From Beaufortia kweichowensis (Eukaryota > Chordata > Actinopteri > Cypriniformes > Gastromyzontidae): a stretch of 64,000 nt of DNA. The notes under the pieces were generated by a model, which was not told where the DNA came from, did no database searches, and saw only the letters and a program-made list of their open reading frames with translations. The position numbers and the translations under genes are program-made. Positions 1 to 34,900 of this stretch are shown in pieces; the first letter of the stretch is position 1; every line of letters begins with the position of its first letter. Where the stretch lies: NCBI GenBank assembly GCA_019155185.1, contig CM032817.1:8948034-9012033 (forward strand), in the 5' to 3' direction.

Positions 1-292
1 ATATATATATATTGTTAATTCAATAAAACTGTAGTAATCTGACATTAGCCATTATTAATAAATAAATACAAATTAAAGTGACAAAAAGATTCTTACCCTA
101 TAGCTTAAAATAACAATAAGCTATTTCAAAGCAAACTGTTGTTTCCATAGTAACTTTTTGGAGTATATTAAACAGAGACATGATTTGGCATAATATTCTC
201 ATATGCAATAACTAACACTACATGCATCACATTCATTGTTAGTGGGGGTGGACAGTAGTTGCCCAGAGGGCAGCGCACAGTTTGACACGATG
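1..292. other. Upstream flank of chst11
   Basis: This stretch holds no gene that I can support. It is AT-rich, starts with a short TA run at positions 1-12, and leads into the chst11 core promoter. The only open frame (199-450, minus) crosses the promoter and 5' leader and looks like chance. Confidence 0.6.
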
Positions 293-321
293 TATATAAA
301 GAGCACGAAAAGGGGGCGGAG
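293..321 (+). promoter_or_regulatory. chst11: chst11 core promoter: TATA box and GC box
   Basis: A TATATAAAG element begins at 293 and a GGGGGCGGAG GC box lies at about 312-321. The first ATG of chst11 is at 505, so a start site near 320-330 would give a leader of about 180 nt. The sequence between is GC-rich, as expected of a vertebrate first exon. The motifs are read directly; their promoter use and the start site are inferred. Confidence 0.55.
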
Positions 322-504
322 TTTCCCAGCTGTATTCTCCAGTAGTCTAGTGTGCGGAGGAAGGTAGTGCACTCCAGGGAGCTGCGCTGAGCTCATTGAG
401 ACACGGACGCAGGCGGCAGCAGCGAGAGCCTCCATCAGCATCAAACACAAACCCGCTGTACGGGGCTCGCCAGCCTCCGTCCCTCCGTCTCTCCGCGCAC
501 AGCC

Positions 505-24428
<23,924 letters not shown>

Positions 24429-24815
24429 ACACATACACGGTTGCACGCACACACGGGACGCTTGGACTCTGGAACGCTTGTTCAACGTGGTTGAGCGATG
24501 GGAGAAAGACAGTGACAGTCTCCACACAGGCGGGGGATCGACCGAACATGAAATGTAAAATTGTATTTATATCTGCACGGATGGTTGCTCTATTTCAACA
24601 AAGTCAAGGAGCTAACAGCGAATGCGAGAGACATTTTGGGAATTTGCAGGTGATGTCATTTCTTTAGTCTAATGAGACTACGGTTTTACAAAGTCCTAAA
24701 TCTGGATGTGTTTGTCCAGTGAATTGTAACCGTGCATTTTAAAAGCTCCTATACCCAAACATCAAAAGCAATATGACCGACTCCGAGCCATACCTGCTTA
24801 ACTGGTTTATCTACT

Positions 24816-24821
24816 AATAAA
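24816..24821 (+). terminator. chst11: Candidate chst11 polyadenylation signal
   Basis: AATAAA occurs 388 nt after the chst11 stop codon. It is the first canonical hexamer I noticed downstream. The true 3' UTR may be longer, as it often is for this gene. Confidence 0.35.
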
Positions 24822-25580
24822 CTTGACCAGCCACCATTATTACTGAAATTTCACAGAGCTAATATATAATCAGACTTCAATTCCCACTTCTAATTTAGAG
24901 TTACCTTTGGAAGTTCCCCACGCCTCTCCCATTTTTTGTGAGTATTAATACGGTGCATATTTAAAGAAAGGCTTTGTATGCACACTGAAATAACAATGGC
25001 AAAAAAAGGCACTGAATTGTGCCTTGCTAGAGGGGCGTGCCCAGATGTGATTGACAGGCGATGGCTCCTCCCACCATAGGGACGCATCCGTAGCAGTTGG
25101 GCGGTCAGAGACCATGCGGGTGCAAGCTCGGCCTTCACCGAGTGACTCGTTCCCACAACCCCTCCTGCTTCTGTTTTGTTTTATCTTGTATGTTTATTGT
25201 CTTATGTTAAAAGTGGCTGCGAGCAGCACAATGTAATATTATTTGAATTATTGTGTGAAATAGAGATTTAATATTTCGTTTCCAGGAACGGCTTAGAGGT
25301 AGAGAGTTTCTAAGATTTAATTGTTATAATTTGTTCATATTTCTTCTCGCCTCTTATGCAGAACAACGTCGCTGGGATACCTCGCTGTGGTTGTTTTGTG
25401 AGGGGTGTACGAAAACGGGCAGGACTTGGTTTTCTGAGCTGTTCTCGTGGGGAATTTTAACACGGTGGTGTGTGTTCGAGCGAGAGAGAGAGAGATTACA
25501 TGATTGATTCTCTAAAATATTTTTCCCTATATGAGTAGTTCAAATGAACATTCTTTAATGTAATGAGCTTTCTTTTTATG

Positions 25581-25582
<2 letters not shown>

Positions 25583-25630
<48 letters not shown>
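25583..25630. repeat. (CT)24 microsatellite
   Basis: Perfect CT array of 48 bp downstream of chst11. Confidence 0.95.
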
Positions 25631-25633
<3 letters not shown>

Positions 25634-25959
25634 AATGAAAAATACAGTGTTCATTTGGCATTAGTGAGTGCAGCATTTAGGCCTTGTAGAGCAAGGTTGG
25701 TTTAGGAGACGCGCACTTTAAAGTCCCCTAGTGAGGCAGAGAGTAAAACGTGGCAAAACAAGAGTAGAAAAAATCTGTCAAAACTTAAGCTCTCTCTATT
25801 CCTCCCTTCCTTTCTCTTTATTTTTGCTATTTCTATTAGCTTTTCTCAAACTTACGGTATTCAACACAGAAAAACTAAAACATAAAAAAAAAAAAAAAAT
25901 AAGTAATTTTCAAGTAACTAAAAGTAAAAAACATCTTTAGGAGGAAGACAAAATGCTGT

Positions 25960-26140
25960 TTCAAATCCACTCAACTTTCTTTCTTACATGGAACACAAAA
26001 AGTCTGAGGAATGTTGATTCTGTATTTATATTTATATAATGAAAGTGAACATTGACTAAAGCTTGTCAGTCCATAATGTTCATCCTATCATCTCCTTTTG
26101 TGTTCCACAGAAGAAAGAGAGTCAGGGGTTTCCACGACAC
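25960..26140. mobile_element. Decayed copy of the cyprinid TTAAAGGGA family
   Basis: Core blocks 'TTTCTTACATGGAACACAAA', 'catcctatcatctccttttgtgttccacagaagaaagagagtca' (degenerate) and 'aatgttgattctg' are present, arranged like the interior of the 14583 element. Neither terminus is clear. Confidence 0.4.
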
Positions 26141-27622
26141 AACAGAAACAGAGATCAAACGACTGCCACAACATCCCGATTCACACGGCAGATTAACATG
26201 CAAAAGATTTTTATCCCCTGCTGTCTTAACGTGTCGCACCTCATAAGAACACTGTGAAAACAATTTCATTCCTAAAAGCTTCGCCGTGTTTCCGACAGAT
26301 AAATCCCGGTTTAGGATGTTATCGTCCACTCTCCATCTCCGCCAGAACAGGAAATTAGTCTCAAACAAAACATATCACTTAATCCCGACGTCCTATCTTG
26401 AATATAAATCACCAGCTCAGAAAACAAAGTTTTCCTGGGGAGAAATTCATCCATTTAAATGTGTTTTATTTCATTTGTTCTGTAATAGCAAACAGCCTCA
26501 TTTTTTTTTAAACGTTCAGTATCATCAAATACACTCCCATACACGACAGTGCCTTCATGCACGTTCACGCAGAGACAACACACATTTTGCACTTAATTAC
26601 ACACTGTAGTTGATCATCTGTACATGCAAATAAGATCACATGGTCTGCCTGTTGCTCTATGTGCCTACTGTATAATAAATGTCTGCATTTATTTATTGCT
26701 ATCATACACCCCTCAACGTTAATTTTATGCAGGGTTGTGTGTGTGTGTGTGTGTTTGTACAAGTGTTTTTTGGGCTCATATCAGGCTCCGCTCACAAACA
26801 TTCTCAAACAAGCCGCAGTCTAATTTATTTATGTAGTCCTCTACGGCGACACACACTTCCTTAGTATTCAAGAGGGACTGTGCCGGGTCATCGGTCGAAC
26901 CCTTGCACTGTAAATGGGAAAAATACAAACCGAGGCTCTCTCTCTTTCTCTCTCTCCGAATCTCTGTTTTCTCAATAAAGCTGAAACTAAAACCCTAAAG
27001 GTCAATGTCTCTGACTCCACATAATCATTTAAACTGAATGTATGTTTTGTGACTTGTTAAACTTATGTTTTCAACATAGTCAAATGCATTTCAAGCCTCT
27101 TAGTCTGAGAAAATCTATAGGAGAACAAAAAGTCTTTCTGTAGATTCACACCTGGGTTTTGACAGGCCTTCATTCAGGCCTTCTCGAATAGAAAAATGTG
27201 TTAAAGACCTCATGAAATGACCTGCATTGCATATCCTATTGAAATTAAAATTCAGAGCGGGACATTTATATCCTTTTTCTTAAATAACGTTTTAGTTCAA
27301 TTCAGGCCGTTAACCATAGTTTGTCACTTGCTAGTATTTTGCAGCATGACAAAAATCTGTGCAGTACAACATGAACTTTTAGAAGTTCAACAGCATATAG
27401 ACAAGACCACTATATAGACAGCAGTGAACATCGAATGAAAGCCAGAAAAATCCTATTTTAATATTACAGGGTGTTAAAATAAATGTTTTTTTTAATTCCC
27501 AAGAATTTCCTGGGTTTCATCCAAAACATGCAAAGGCTGAATGCAAACCTTCACCTTCGGTTTAACTTCAAGTTTTGACTGTGGCCTTATTGTGCATTTT
27601 ATAAATCCAATTACACTTCTTT

Positions 27623-27744
27623 CAGCTTATCTGGTAAAGCGTGGTGCCGGCACTGCCAAGGTCATGGGTTCAAGCCTCAGGAAGCACTCTTACTAATATA
27701 ACGTGAGCTGCTTCTAAGTGGCTCCTCAGTGAATGAATGTAAAC
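27623..27744 (+). mobile_element. tRNA-derived SINE (degenerate)
   Basis: A tRNA-like head carries a good pol III B box (GGTTCAAGCC, 27667-27676) preceded by a weak A-box region (TGGTAAAGCGTGGTGCC). About 40 nt later comes a tail resembling the fish SINE 3' motif 'TAAGCTGCTTTGGATAAAAG' and ending GAATGAATGTAAAC. The head does not fold into a proper acceptor stem, so it is not a functional tRNA gene. Confidence 0.6.
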
Positions 27745-27964
27745 TTGATTATCCGAGGCTAAAAGATAGAGCCGTATAATTCTGAGCGGTGAGATAACGG
27801 TCCCAAAACTTACTAATCGTTTGTTTATTGACAGTCTGATGGATATGGCACAAAACTGGCAAAGTCTTGCTGACATCACCACTTTAAATCTGATTGGCTG
27901 GTGAAAGTTTCAGGCCATGTGGGTTTGAGGTACTTTAGGTGAACGAGATATTCAAAAGCATTAG

Positions 27965-28434
27965 CTACTTTTTAGAGTTTTCAAGCCCAAAATTATAATT
28001 ACAAAGCCTACATAGCCAAATTTTGGCAAAATAAAAAAGATGATATTCTGCAGATGTTTTTAAACCTTTAACAATATGGCTGACCATGTGGCGTGGCAGG
28101 TCCTCCTGCATCTCGTGGTAGGTCCAGATGTCTTGAGTAATATAAGACCCAGTGAGATTTGAAGTGGGGACTTTGAAGATTTGATAAAAGAGAAAACCTA
28201 AAATTGTGTCGAGCCTTTGTGGCACATAGGTGCAAGAGATCTGCACGTCATCAGAAAAACCTGTCACGGGCTACCAGAGGAATGCAAGAGCGATTGGTCT
28301 ACAGTTCGTCACTTTGGTGTCAAGATTGAGATTGCAGTCAAAGTCCAGTTCTCAGCAAAAACCCTGAGCTTTGGTTTTCTTCTTGCTGAATGTGCAGTTC
28401 TCATACAGCCTGTTACCGCACCTGCTCACGGTAT
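27965..28434 (-). pseudogene. Decayed coding remnant, family not recognised
   Basis: On the minus strand one frame runs for about 155 codons from 28434 to 27965, broken only by a TGA and a TAG in its first half. The uninterrupted last 100 codons contain coding-like sequence such as QISCTYVPQRLDTI and QDIWTYHEMQEDLPRHM, with choices like GACATCTGGACCTACCACGAG that look like real codon use. There is no low complexity. I see no flanking splice sites that clearly join it to a neighbour and no upstream start. I do not recognise the family: it could be a retrocopy, a transposon-derived frame or one exon of a dead gene. Confidence 0.4.
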
Positions 28435-30011
28435 CCACCCTTAACCCATCAGTGAGACCTTCATGCTCAAAATACACAAATTCTCCCCCTTTCTTCAATC
28501 CTCTTTACTTCTCCCTCATAATTAAAGCCGGGTTGGGTTCAGGAACCACATCAAGCCTGGCCCGCTATTGGATTTAGGGTTTTCCAGAGAACACGTGCAG
28601 GGGCCGTTTGGCATCAGTTCTCTGTCATTTTTTAACATATGAAGGGCTGAAACGATGATGGTGGTGGGAAGTTGAATTTTGTTCCCTTCGGGACTATAAT
28701 TAATTGGTGAATCTCATTAAAAAATGCCTTGCTTATATTTTCTCACAAAATCAGAAGACATTTTTAAAGAAATGCTTAAAGAAAATTAAGTTCATTTTAG
28801 GAGCACAAATAATGTTTCATGGGATATTATGCTTATGAGAATTAAGCTTATTCTTCAACAAATAGGGAAAATAATAATTTTTATTACTGTACTACAGTAT
28901 TGAAAATCATTTTAAATTAACATACGTTAAATTAACATCACAGCGTAAATGATTTTTGTGCTTCTAAACATGCTTAATTTTTCTAATTTTATTATAAATT
29001 CAAACATAACTTTATAGTTTTGTATTCAAGATAGAATGTGGACATTTCTTGATGGTGTCCATCAAGCCCATCATCTGTATAATCTCTGAGCTCTAAAGCA
29101 AACCATAAATACTGCCAGATTTATTCACTCAAGTGTTTCTTAATTCCCACAGATGTAATTGGTTAAATCACAGCTGAGAAGATTCGCTGTCCTTCAAATC
29201 AAAGTGTTTCTCAGTTCTGTAGAGTTGACTAATCTATTTGCACCACAGCTGAACTTTCTCAACCCTGAGCTTTCAACTTCAGTCCAGGAAGAATTTCACA
29301 CCTTAGCGGTATAAACGGCTCTCATCTGCTCCTATGTGTCAAAGCATGACTGAAGATGACAACCACTGATCTTTCTTTCTCACAGATGAGTTTATCAAGT
29401 ACAGACTATTACGATAAAGAGTAAACATACATCAAATCGAGCGGTTTATGCTAAGATCTAACTGATCTGTGAAAGCACACTGCATTTCATGTCTAAAAAA
29501 AGTTGAGATAAATACTTCAAATCGAGACAAAAGTACACAGGGACTAAAAAAGAAGATATTTACTCCCCGGTGACCACAGCGAGTTAAGTACATACTATAC
29601 AGCCTGACAGCCCTCGAAACTGATTAAAGTGCAGCTATTGCATGATGTCTAAACCATCACTGTGACTTGTATTTACTTCTCATCTTTACTGTGTGTGCCA
29701 GATGACCGACTACAAATCCCTATCTTTAGGATGTACCCAACGATTAAAATAGCAAAGGAGAATGATTTTGACAGAAGATTGGGCGTTGTGAAGACTTATT
29801 TTCAGTTCTACTTTTACTTGCATGTTAAAACCAACAAACATTGCTCATAATGTTAGTGTGATGGTCTCCAAGGGTTACCTAAAGTTACATGATGTCATGC
29901 CACCTTAAAGAAATATTTATATATTTTTAACCTTTCCTAAAAATGGAAACCAAGTTTTCAGAAAAGACTGCCAACAATGTTTTTTAGACTTCTAGTGTGA
30001 TTGACTTACTG

Positions 30012-30014
<3 letters not shown>

Positions 30015-30051
<37 letters not shown>
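30015..30051. repeat. (TA)18 microsatellite
   Basis: Perfect TA run of about 37 bp, followed by a (AAAT)n-like stretch to about 30100. Confidence 0.95.
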
Positions 30052-30056
<5 letters not shown>

Positions 30057-30941
30057 TACATACACGTATTTAATATATAAATGAATAAATAAATAAATAT
30101 ATGTAAATTAATATAAATATATACATTATATATAATTCTAATATAATTATTATAATGAGGGGCGATGAGGGTTTGAATGTGTTTTTGCTTTAATGGGGTG
30201 CTAATATGCCCTCTGGAACCGTTTGGGGGCCGTTTATGAGCAGGCAAAAATTTCAGGGTCCCCAGCCAACCCCACAACCTCAATTAAACCCTGAAGACAG
30301 CACAGTTCAACAGTCCACATTAATGTGGTCTGTCTAGACTCAAACACACACACAGGGGTCTTTTGTTTTACACTCTCGACAAGAATATACTAGTAGACGG
30401 GTCAACAAAAACTTATAGGTGATAAGTGACGTAACATCAAGAAGGATCGGTGTTAACACAAAAGTGTTCGCACCCATGTCACATTTAATAGTCTAAAATA
30501 GACTACAGTATGTACCATGCAAAAAAATATATATTTCTACAAAAACTGTAAAATCAAATTATAAAAGTCTTTTAAGTTTGCCTACTGTGTTTTCAAGGCA
30601 CAGTTTGACTAAACTTCATACACTGGAGAAAACTTTGTATAATTTTGGCAACACGCTTTGTTATCAAATAAAACATGCTTTGTTTCATGGTTTGGGACTT
30701 TATGGTTCTTGATCCCACACAGCATGCAAACAATAAAAGTTTGTAAAGTTGGACGCACAAACAAACAGCTTTCTTATAAACCAGTGAAGCACAAGGTATT
30801 TCCCTGCAGGAGGCAAACACATTACACGCACGTAATAAACGTAACGTTATTAAATTAGAAAGCGCAGCCCTTTAGGAATCTGGGGTATCTGGTTTGGGAA
30901 ATGATTTAATATCAGACTGTGACAGATATTGGACATAAACG

Positions 30942-30958
30942 TTTATTAAATCTTTATT
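30942..30958 (-). terminator. slc41a2: Candidate slc41a2 polyadenylation signals
   Basis: Two AATAAA hexamers on the minus strand (30942-30947 and 30953-30958) lie about 970 nt after the slc41a2 stop codon. Together they would define a 3' UTR of about 1 kb (31923 down to about 30925). Confidence 0.4.
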
Positions 30959-31923
30959 AAACATTTAAGAGTATCAAAAAAGCATGGTAGAAAGAAAAAC
31001 AAGAATGCTCCATTGGTGCCTGTAGAAAGTCTTCTCCTATAGAAAAATCACTGCTGATGGCACCTTAGAACAACGTTATACAAAAAATATTAAAACACCC
31101 AAGAAATATAGACTTCGAGAACTTTTTTCTGGCACATTCATTCCTTTTCATTTTTAGGTAAATGCATGTAGCCAGAGCATGACAAATAGTTTGCGACACA
31201 AAGAGAAAGTACAATTTTTCCCTCAAGCAGCTCAGTGTCTGTTCCCTTTTCTCAAAGCAGATCTTATATATATATTTATATATTTATATATTTTTAAACA
31301 GAATTTCATCAGATTGTGGCTAATATGACTTCCTCTGGCACTGGTTGAGTGAACAAGTGCACTTACACTGTTTTCAAAGTATGTCCGAAGAATCTGATTG
31401 GACAAAGTTGGTTGTATAAGCTCTGCACAAAAGAGCATCATGGGTAAAATAAAGATTTGAGAGATGAGACAAAAACATGGAAAATAAATCAAGTATAATC
31501 CCCATGACAAGCTTAGCCATTTTTATTTTAAGGGCTTGTTTTTGCTCTGTGTTCAGGTGCAGATATAATAGTACCGATATAATAAACTTAATGAGATGCG
31601 TCTTATACCGCCCCCATCAATCGCACCTGAAGTCTGAGATAATAAAGAGATACTCGATCTTTACTGCATCCGACAAGTGCTGAATCTCTCCATGCAGTTT
31701 ATAAATCATCTAGCACTTAAAGAAGAGTCATAAAACCAACTGAGAAATGCTGTTTGCCTTGTTGCCTTCAGGCCGCATAAGGTTCTATGAAGTACAATGT
31801 AAGAAAGTGGCCCGTTTTGGGCAGAAAAGCATCTCATTTGGTCCGATAGCAGCCATACGAGGCATAAGTTGAGTTAGGGACAGCAGGCATGTAACAGTTT
31901 GATGTCTGGGTCAAAGAAGGATC

Positions 31924-34900
31924 TTAGTCCCCCACGTCACTGTCTTGGTCCCCGATGACCCACAGGAAGTGGAAGCTGAGAGCCAACAGGGCGGTTCCCA
32001 AAAGGTCACCCAGCGCCGTCAGGTACGGAATGGAAAAACTGTCTGGGTCTTTCCCGCTTTTCCACATGGAATGAACCATCCAGTCTGCTATGCAAAGCAA
32101 CAAGAACACCTGAAGTGGAGGAGGGAAGAAGAATTGAAAACATGAGATTTATAGAGACTCTAGAGACTTATAAGCGGAAATGCACGTCTTCGACACTAAA
32201 TGAGATGCCCTGTTTTTTTGTGCTCATTCCCAAGTATGGACACAACAGGAAGTCCTAAACTAAAAGAAAACAGCAGGAGGCTGTTTGTTTATGCAACATC
32301 TTTGAAAAGCCAGTCTCTGAAATTAAAGAAGATCCAGACGTTAGTCCTGTTTCTATTGAAAACCGGCATTCATGTGCAAGAAAAATATCCCAAACCCTTT
32401 CAGATCACAACATCACAAGGCTTTTAATCTACCACAGTTCATTAAACATAAGCAAATTGGCCCCATGTCTGCCTTTGCAACGCATTAAAATGTTATTTTG
32501 GATCAGCGCGGCTCAGCGGACGCCGTTTGTTTGCTTAATGGAGACGCAACGTTCAAATCTTCATTTTGCGTTCAATTAAAAGTTAAAAAGATGGACTGCA
32601 GCTTCATCTAAAGACTTTCGTTAGTTTCCCCGGGCGGGTAAAAGACGTTCATGAGCACAATAAAAATGAAGGCTGCCCATTAATCAGGGTGACAGGCTGA
32701 TGAGAAACTATTTGGAGGTCTGACGCTTTGGTTAACCGGCCGGGCGGCTTTCATTTATAACAGTTACGTTAAGGTCAGCGTAGAGATGGTTAAAAAGTGA
32801 TTCGCTCTCCGCAGCAGATTCTGAACTTCAATTTAGGTAGCGGGGAATGAATGGCCATTTTGAAAGCTATTAATTGTGCCTGCTGGGCTACACGACTACG
32901 GTGACATTATTTCAATAATTAACCTTTCATGTCCCTCTCTGTGAGAATATTAGAACTGTGACCTTTTCGATGGAGTTTTCGGATATCGTTTTCCTTCCAT
33001 CTTGCTTTTTATTAAAGTTTTATTAATTAACGATTGTCGAGGCTTCCCGTAGCTACAGGAGAATGATGGTTTGCTAATGTACATGAGCTGCTGAGAGTTG
33101 ACAGGAATGGTCTTGTAGTTCCACCCTGTGCAAACACACAGACACACTTTTCCATAATTCACACAAGAACAAAGAACACAGTCAGAAAGAGACAGACGGT
33201 CAAACACACGCATGCACACATTATATGTCTGTTTTTATATAAAGCAAGTTAATAAAGACTAGAGACAGAAATGAATTTTTCAATAATTAGGCAATATTTA
33301 GCTCTCGACATGATTTATGTCTTTGATTGATTTTATGATTTAGTATTGACAGTATACCTAGGTCTAATATTGCATATTAAGTAATATATTAGATGCAATA
33401 AATAAAAAAGTTTTTTCAAATTTGGAGGTCATTTTTGCACCAAGCTCCCTTGATTTGTCTCCAAAGCACAGCCAAGTAAAACCCACACACAAACAAACAA
33501 GTTTGCTTAGCTATCTAAACGAGAACATGGCAAAAAGGATTCTAAAGACTACAGTCTAATCCTAAAAAAACATTTCAATTTACTCATGAATAATTTTTCC
33601 AAATGAGCACAAGCCAATGTGTCTCTAAAGGGATGTTTATGTAGACTTAGTTAACTAAAATATACAAAGTATAGCCAAGTAAACACATCCACCCGTACAG
33701 GTTTACTTCCCCATCTAAATGAGAACATATTTTAGATCTTTATTGTAGCAAATAAAGCAAACTATAATGACTATAGACTAACACTGACCCAAACACTACA
33801 AGAACACTTTTATAACTATAATAAGAAATCTTTATCGTTAAAGGAAAGTCCAATTTAAACTGCAGTGTAGCAACGTACACACAAAATCAATGACTGAGAC
33901 AACAACCAGCCCACATGGGAAATTCTTTCAGGGTACAAATTTAAAATACATATGTACCATATATAGCCACTAAACTGTCCAGCATTGTGCCTGGACATCT
34001 TTGGGCTTTGGGAGAGTTTTGATGTTTACATAGTTCACGAGTTAAACCAGAGACGATGCTATTTGTGTCATATTTTGTCTAAAGGATTTACCAAAACCAG
34101 TTCGGTTGCCAATGCATGCCTCTAAATACACTTTCCATAAAAACAACTTCTGCACATCAAGTACACAAACTTAAACCGGTAACAACAAAAATGTTACTGT
34201 CCATGTACAATATTTGTTACTACCTTTCTGTAACTTTACTGATGCCATTGTGAACCTGGGCAATTTCGTCTCTCTGTAAACATTTAGCAGCTATGTATTA
34301 AGAACTTCATTTAAACTTAGAATGTCTTTTTCTGAAGCAGTCTAGAATTCTATGGATGCCTTGTACTTAAAGGTCAAAGGCCAGCTGTCAAAGGTCAGGG
34401 GTCAATTTCCAGACACCTGACATGTGTTCAACAAGACATGCTATAGCTGGGGTTGTCTTAAAATAGCGAACTCTAGTAGTCAAGGTTTTGACTATTTTAT
34501 TTTCTAAACTAAAAAAGCAGATTATATGTGACGGATTATATAATATTGGATTATAAAATAGATTATAAATAATTAAATATGAAGGCAGTGAAAGATTATG
34601 CACGATCTATTCTTCTATTCTTACTGCATCTCTCTCTTTCTCTCTCTCTCCATTAGGGTTCTTAAGCAAGTAATATGACACGTGTGTTTGGGTTAGCAAG
34701 GAGGTTTCGTGGAGAACGCACACATAAGTGCAAACTTCCTAAAAATACCACACATTCCACACGCACGTAACACGTCTCCGCTGAATGCATTTACTAAGGT
34801 TTCCTGTGGATAATCGATCTTAATTGCCAGCCAAACAATTTATGAAAACACTCTTTAGGAATAACCAATCGCTTCTCGCACATTCACTTATACACACAAA

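Larger units (their letters stand above)
24850..30930. other. Gene-poor interval between chst11 and slc41a2
   Basis: About 6 kb with no intact gene that I can support. It may carry the distal 3' UTR of chst11. It contains a CT and a TA microsatellite, an A-tract at about 25883-25899, a repeat-family fragment, a SINE and the decayed coding remnant at 27965-28434. The block at 25020-25150 is GC-richer than its surroundings, without a recognisable product. The two genes at its ends converge. Confidence 0.7.

Noticed and set aside
27623..27744. Possible tRNA gene
   Set aside because: The B box is good, but the A box and acceptor stem are degenerate and a SINE-type tail follows, so it is a SINE remnant.
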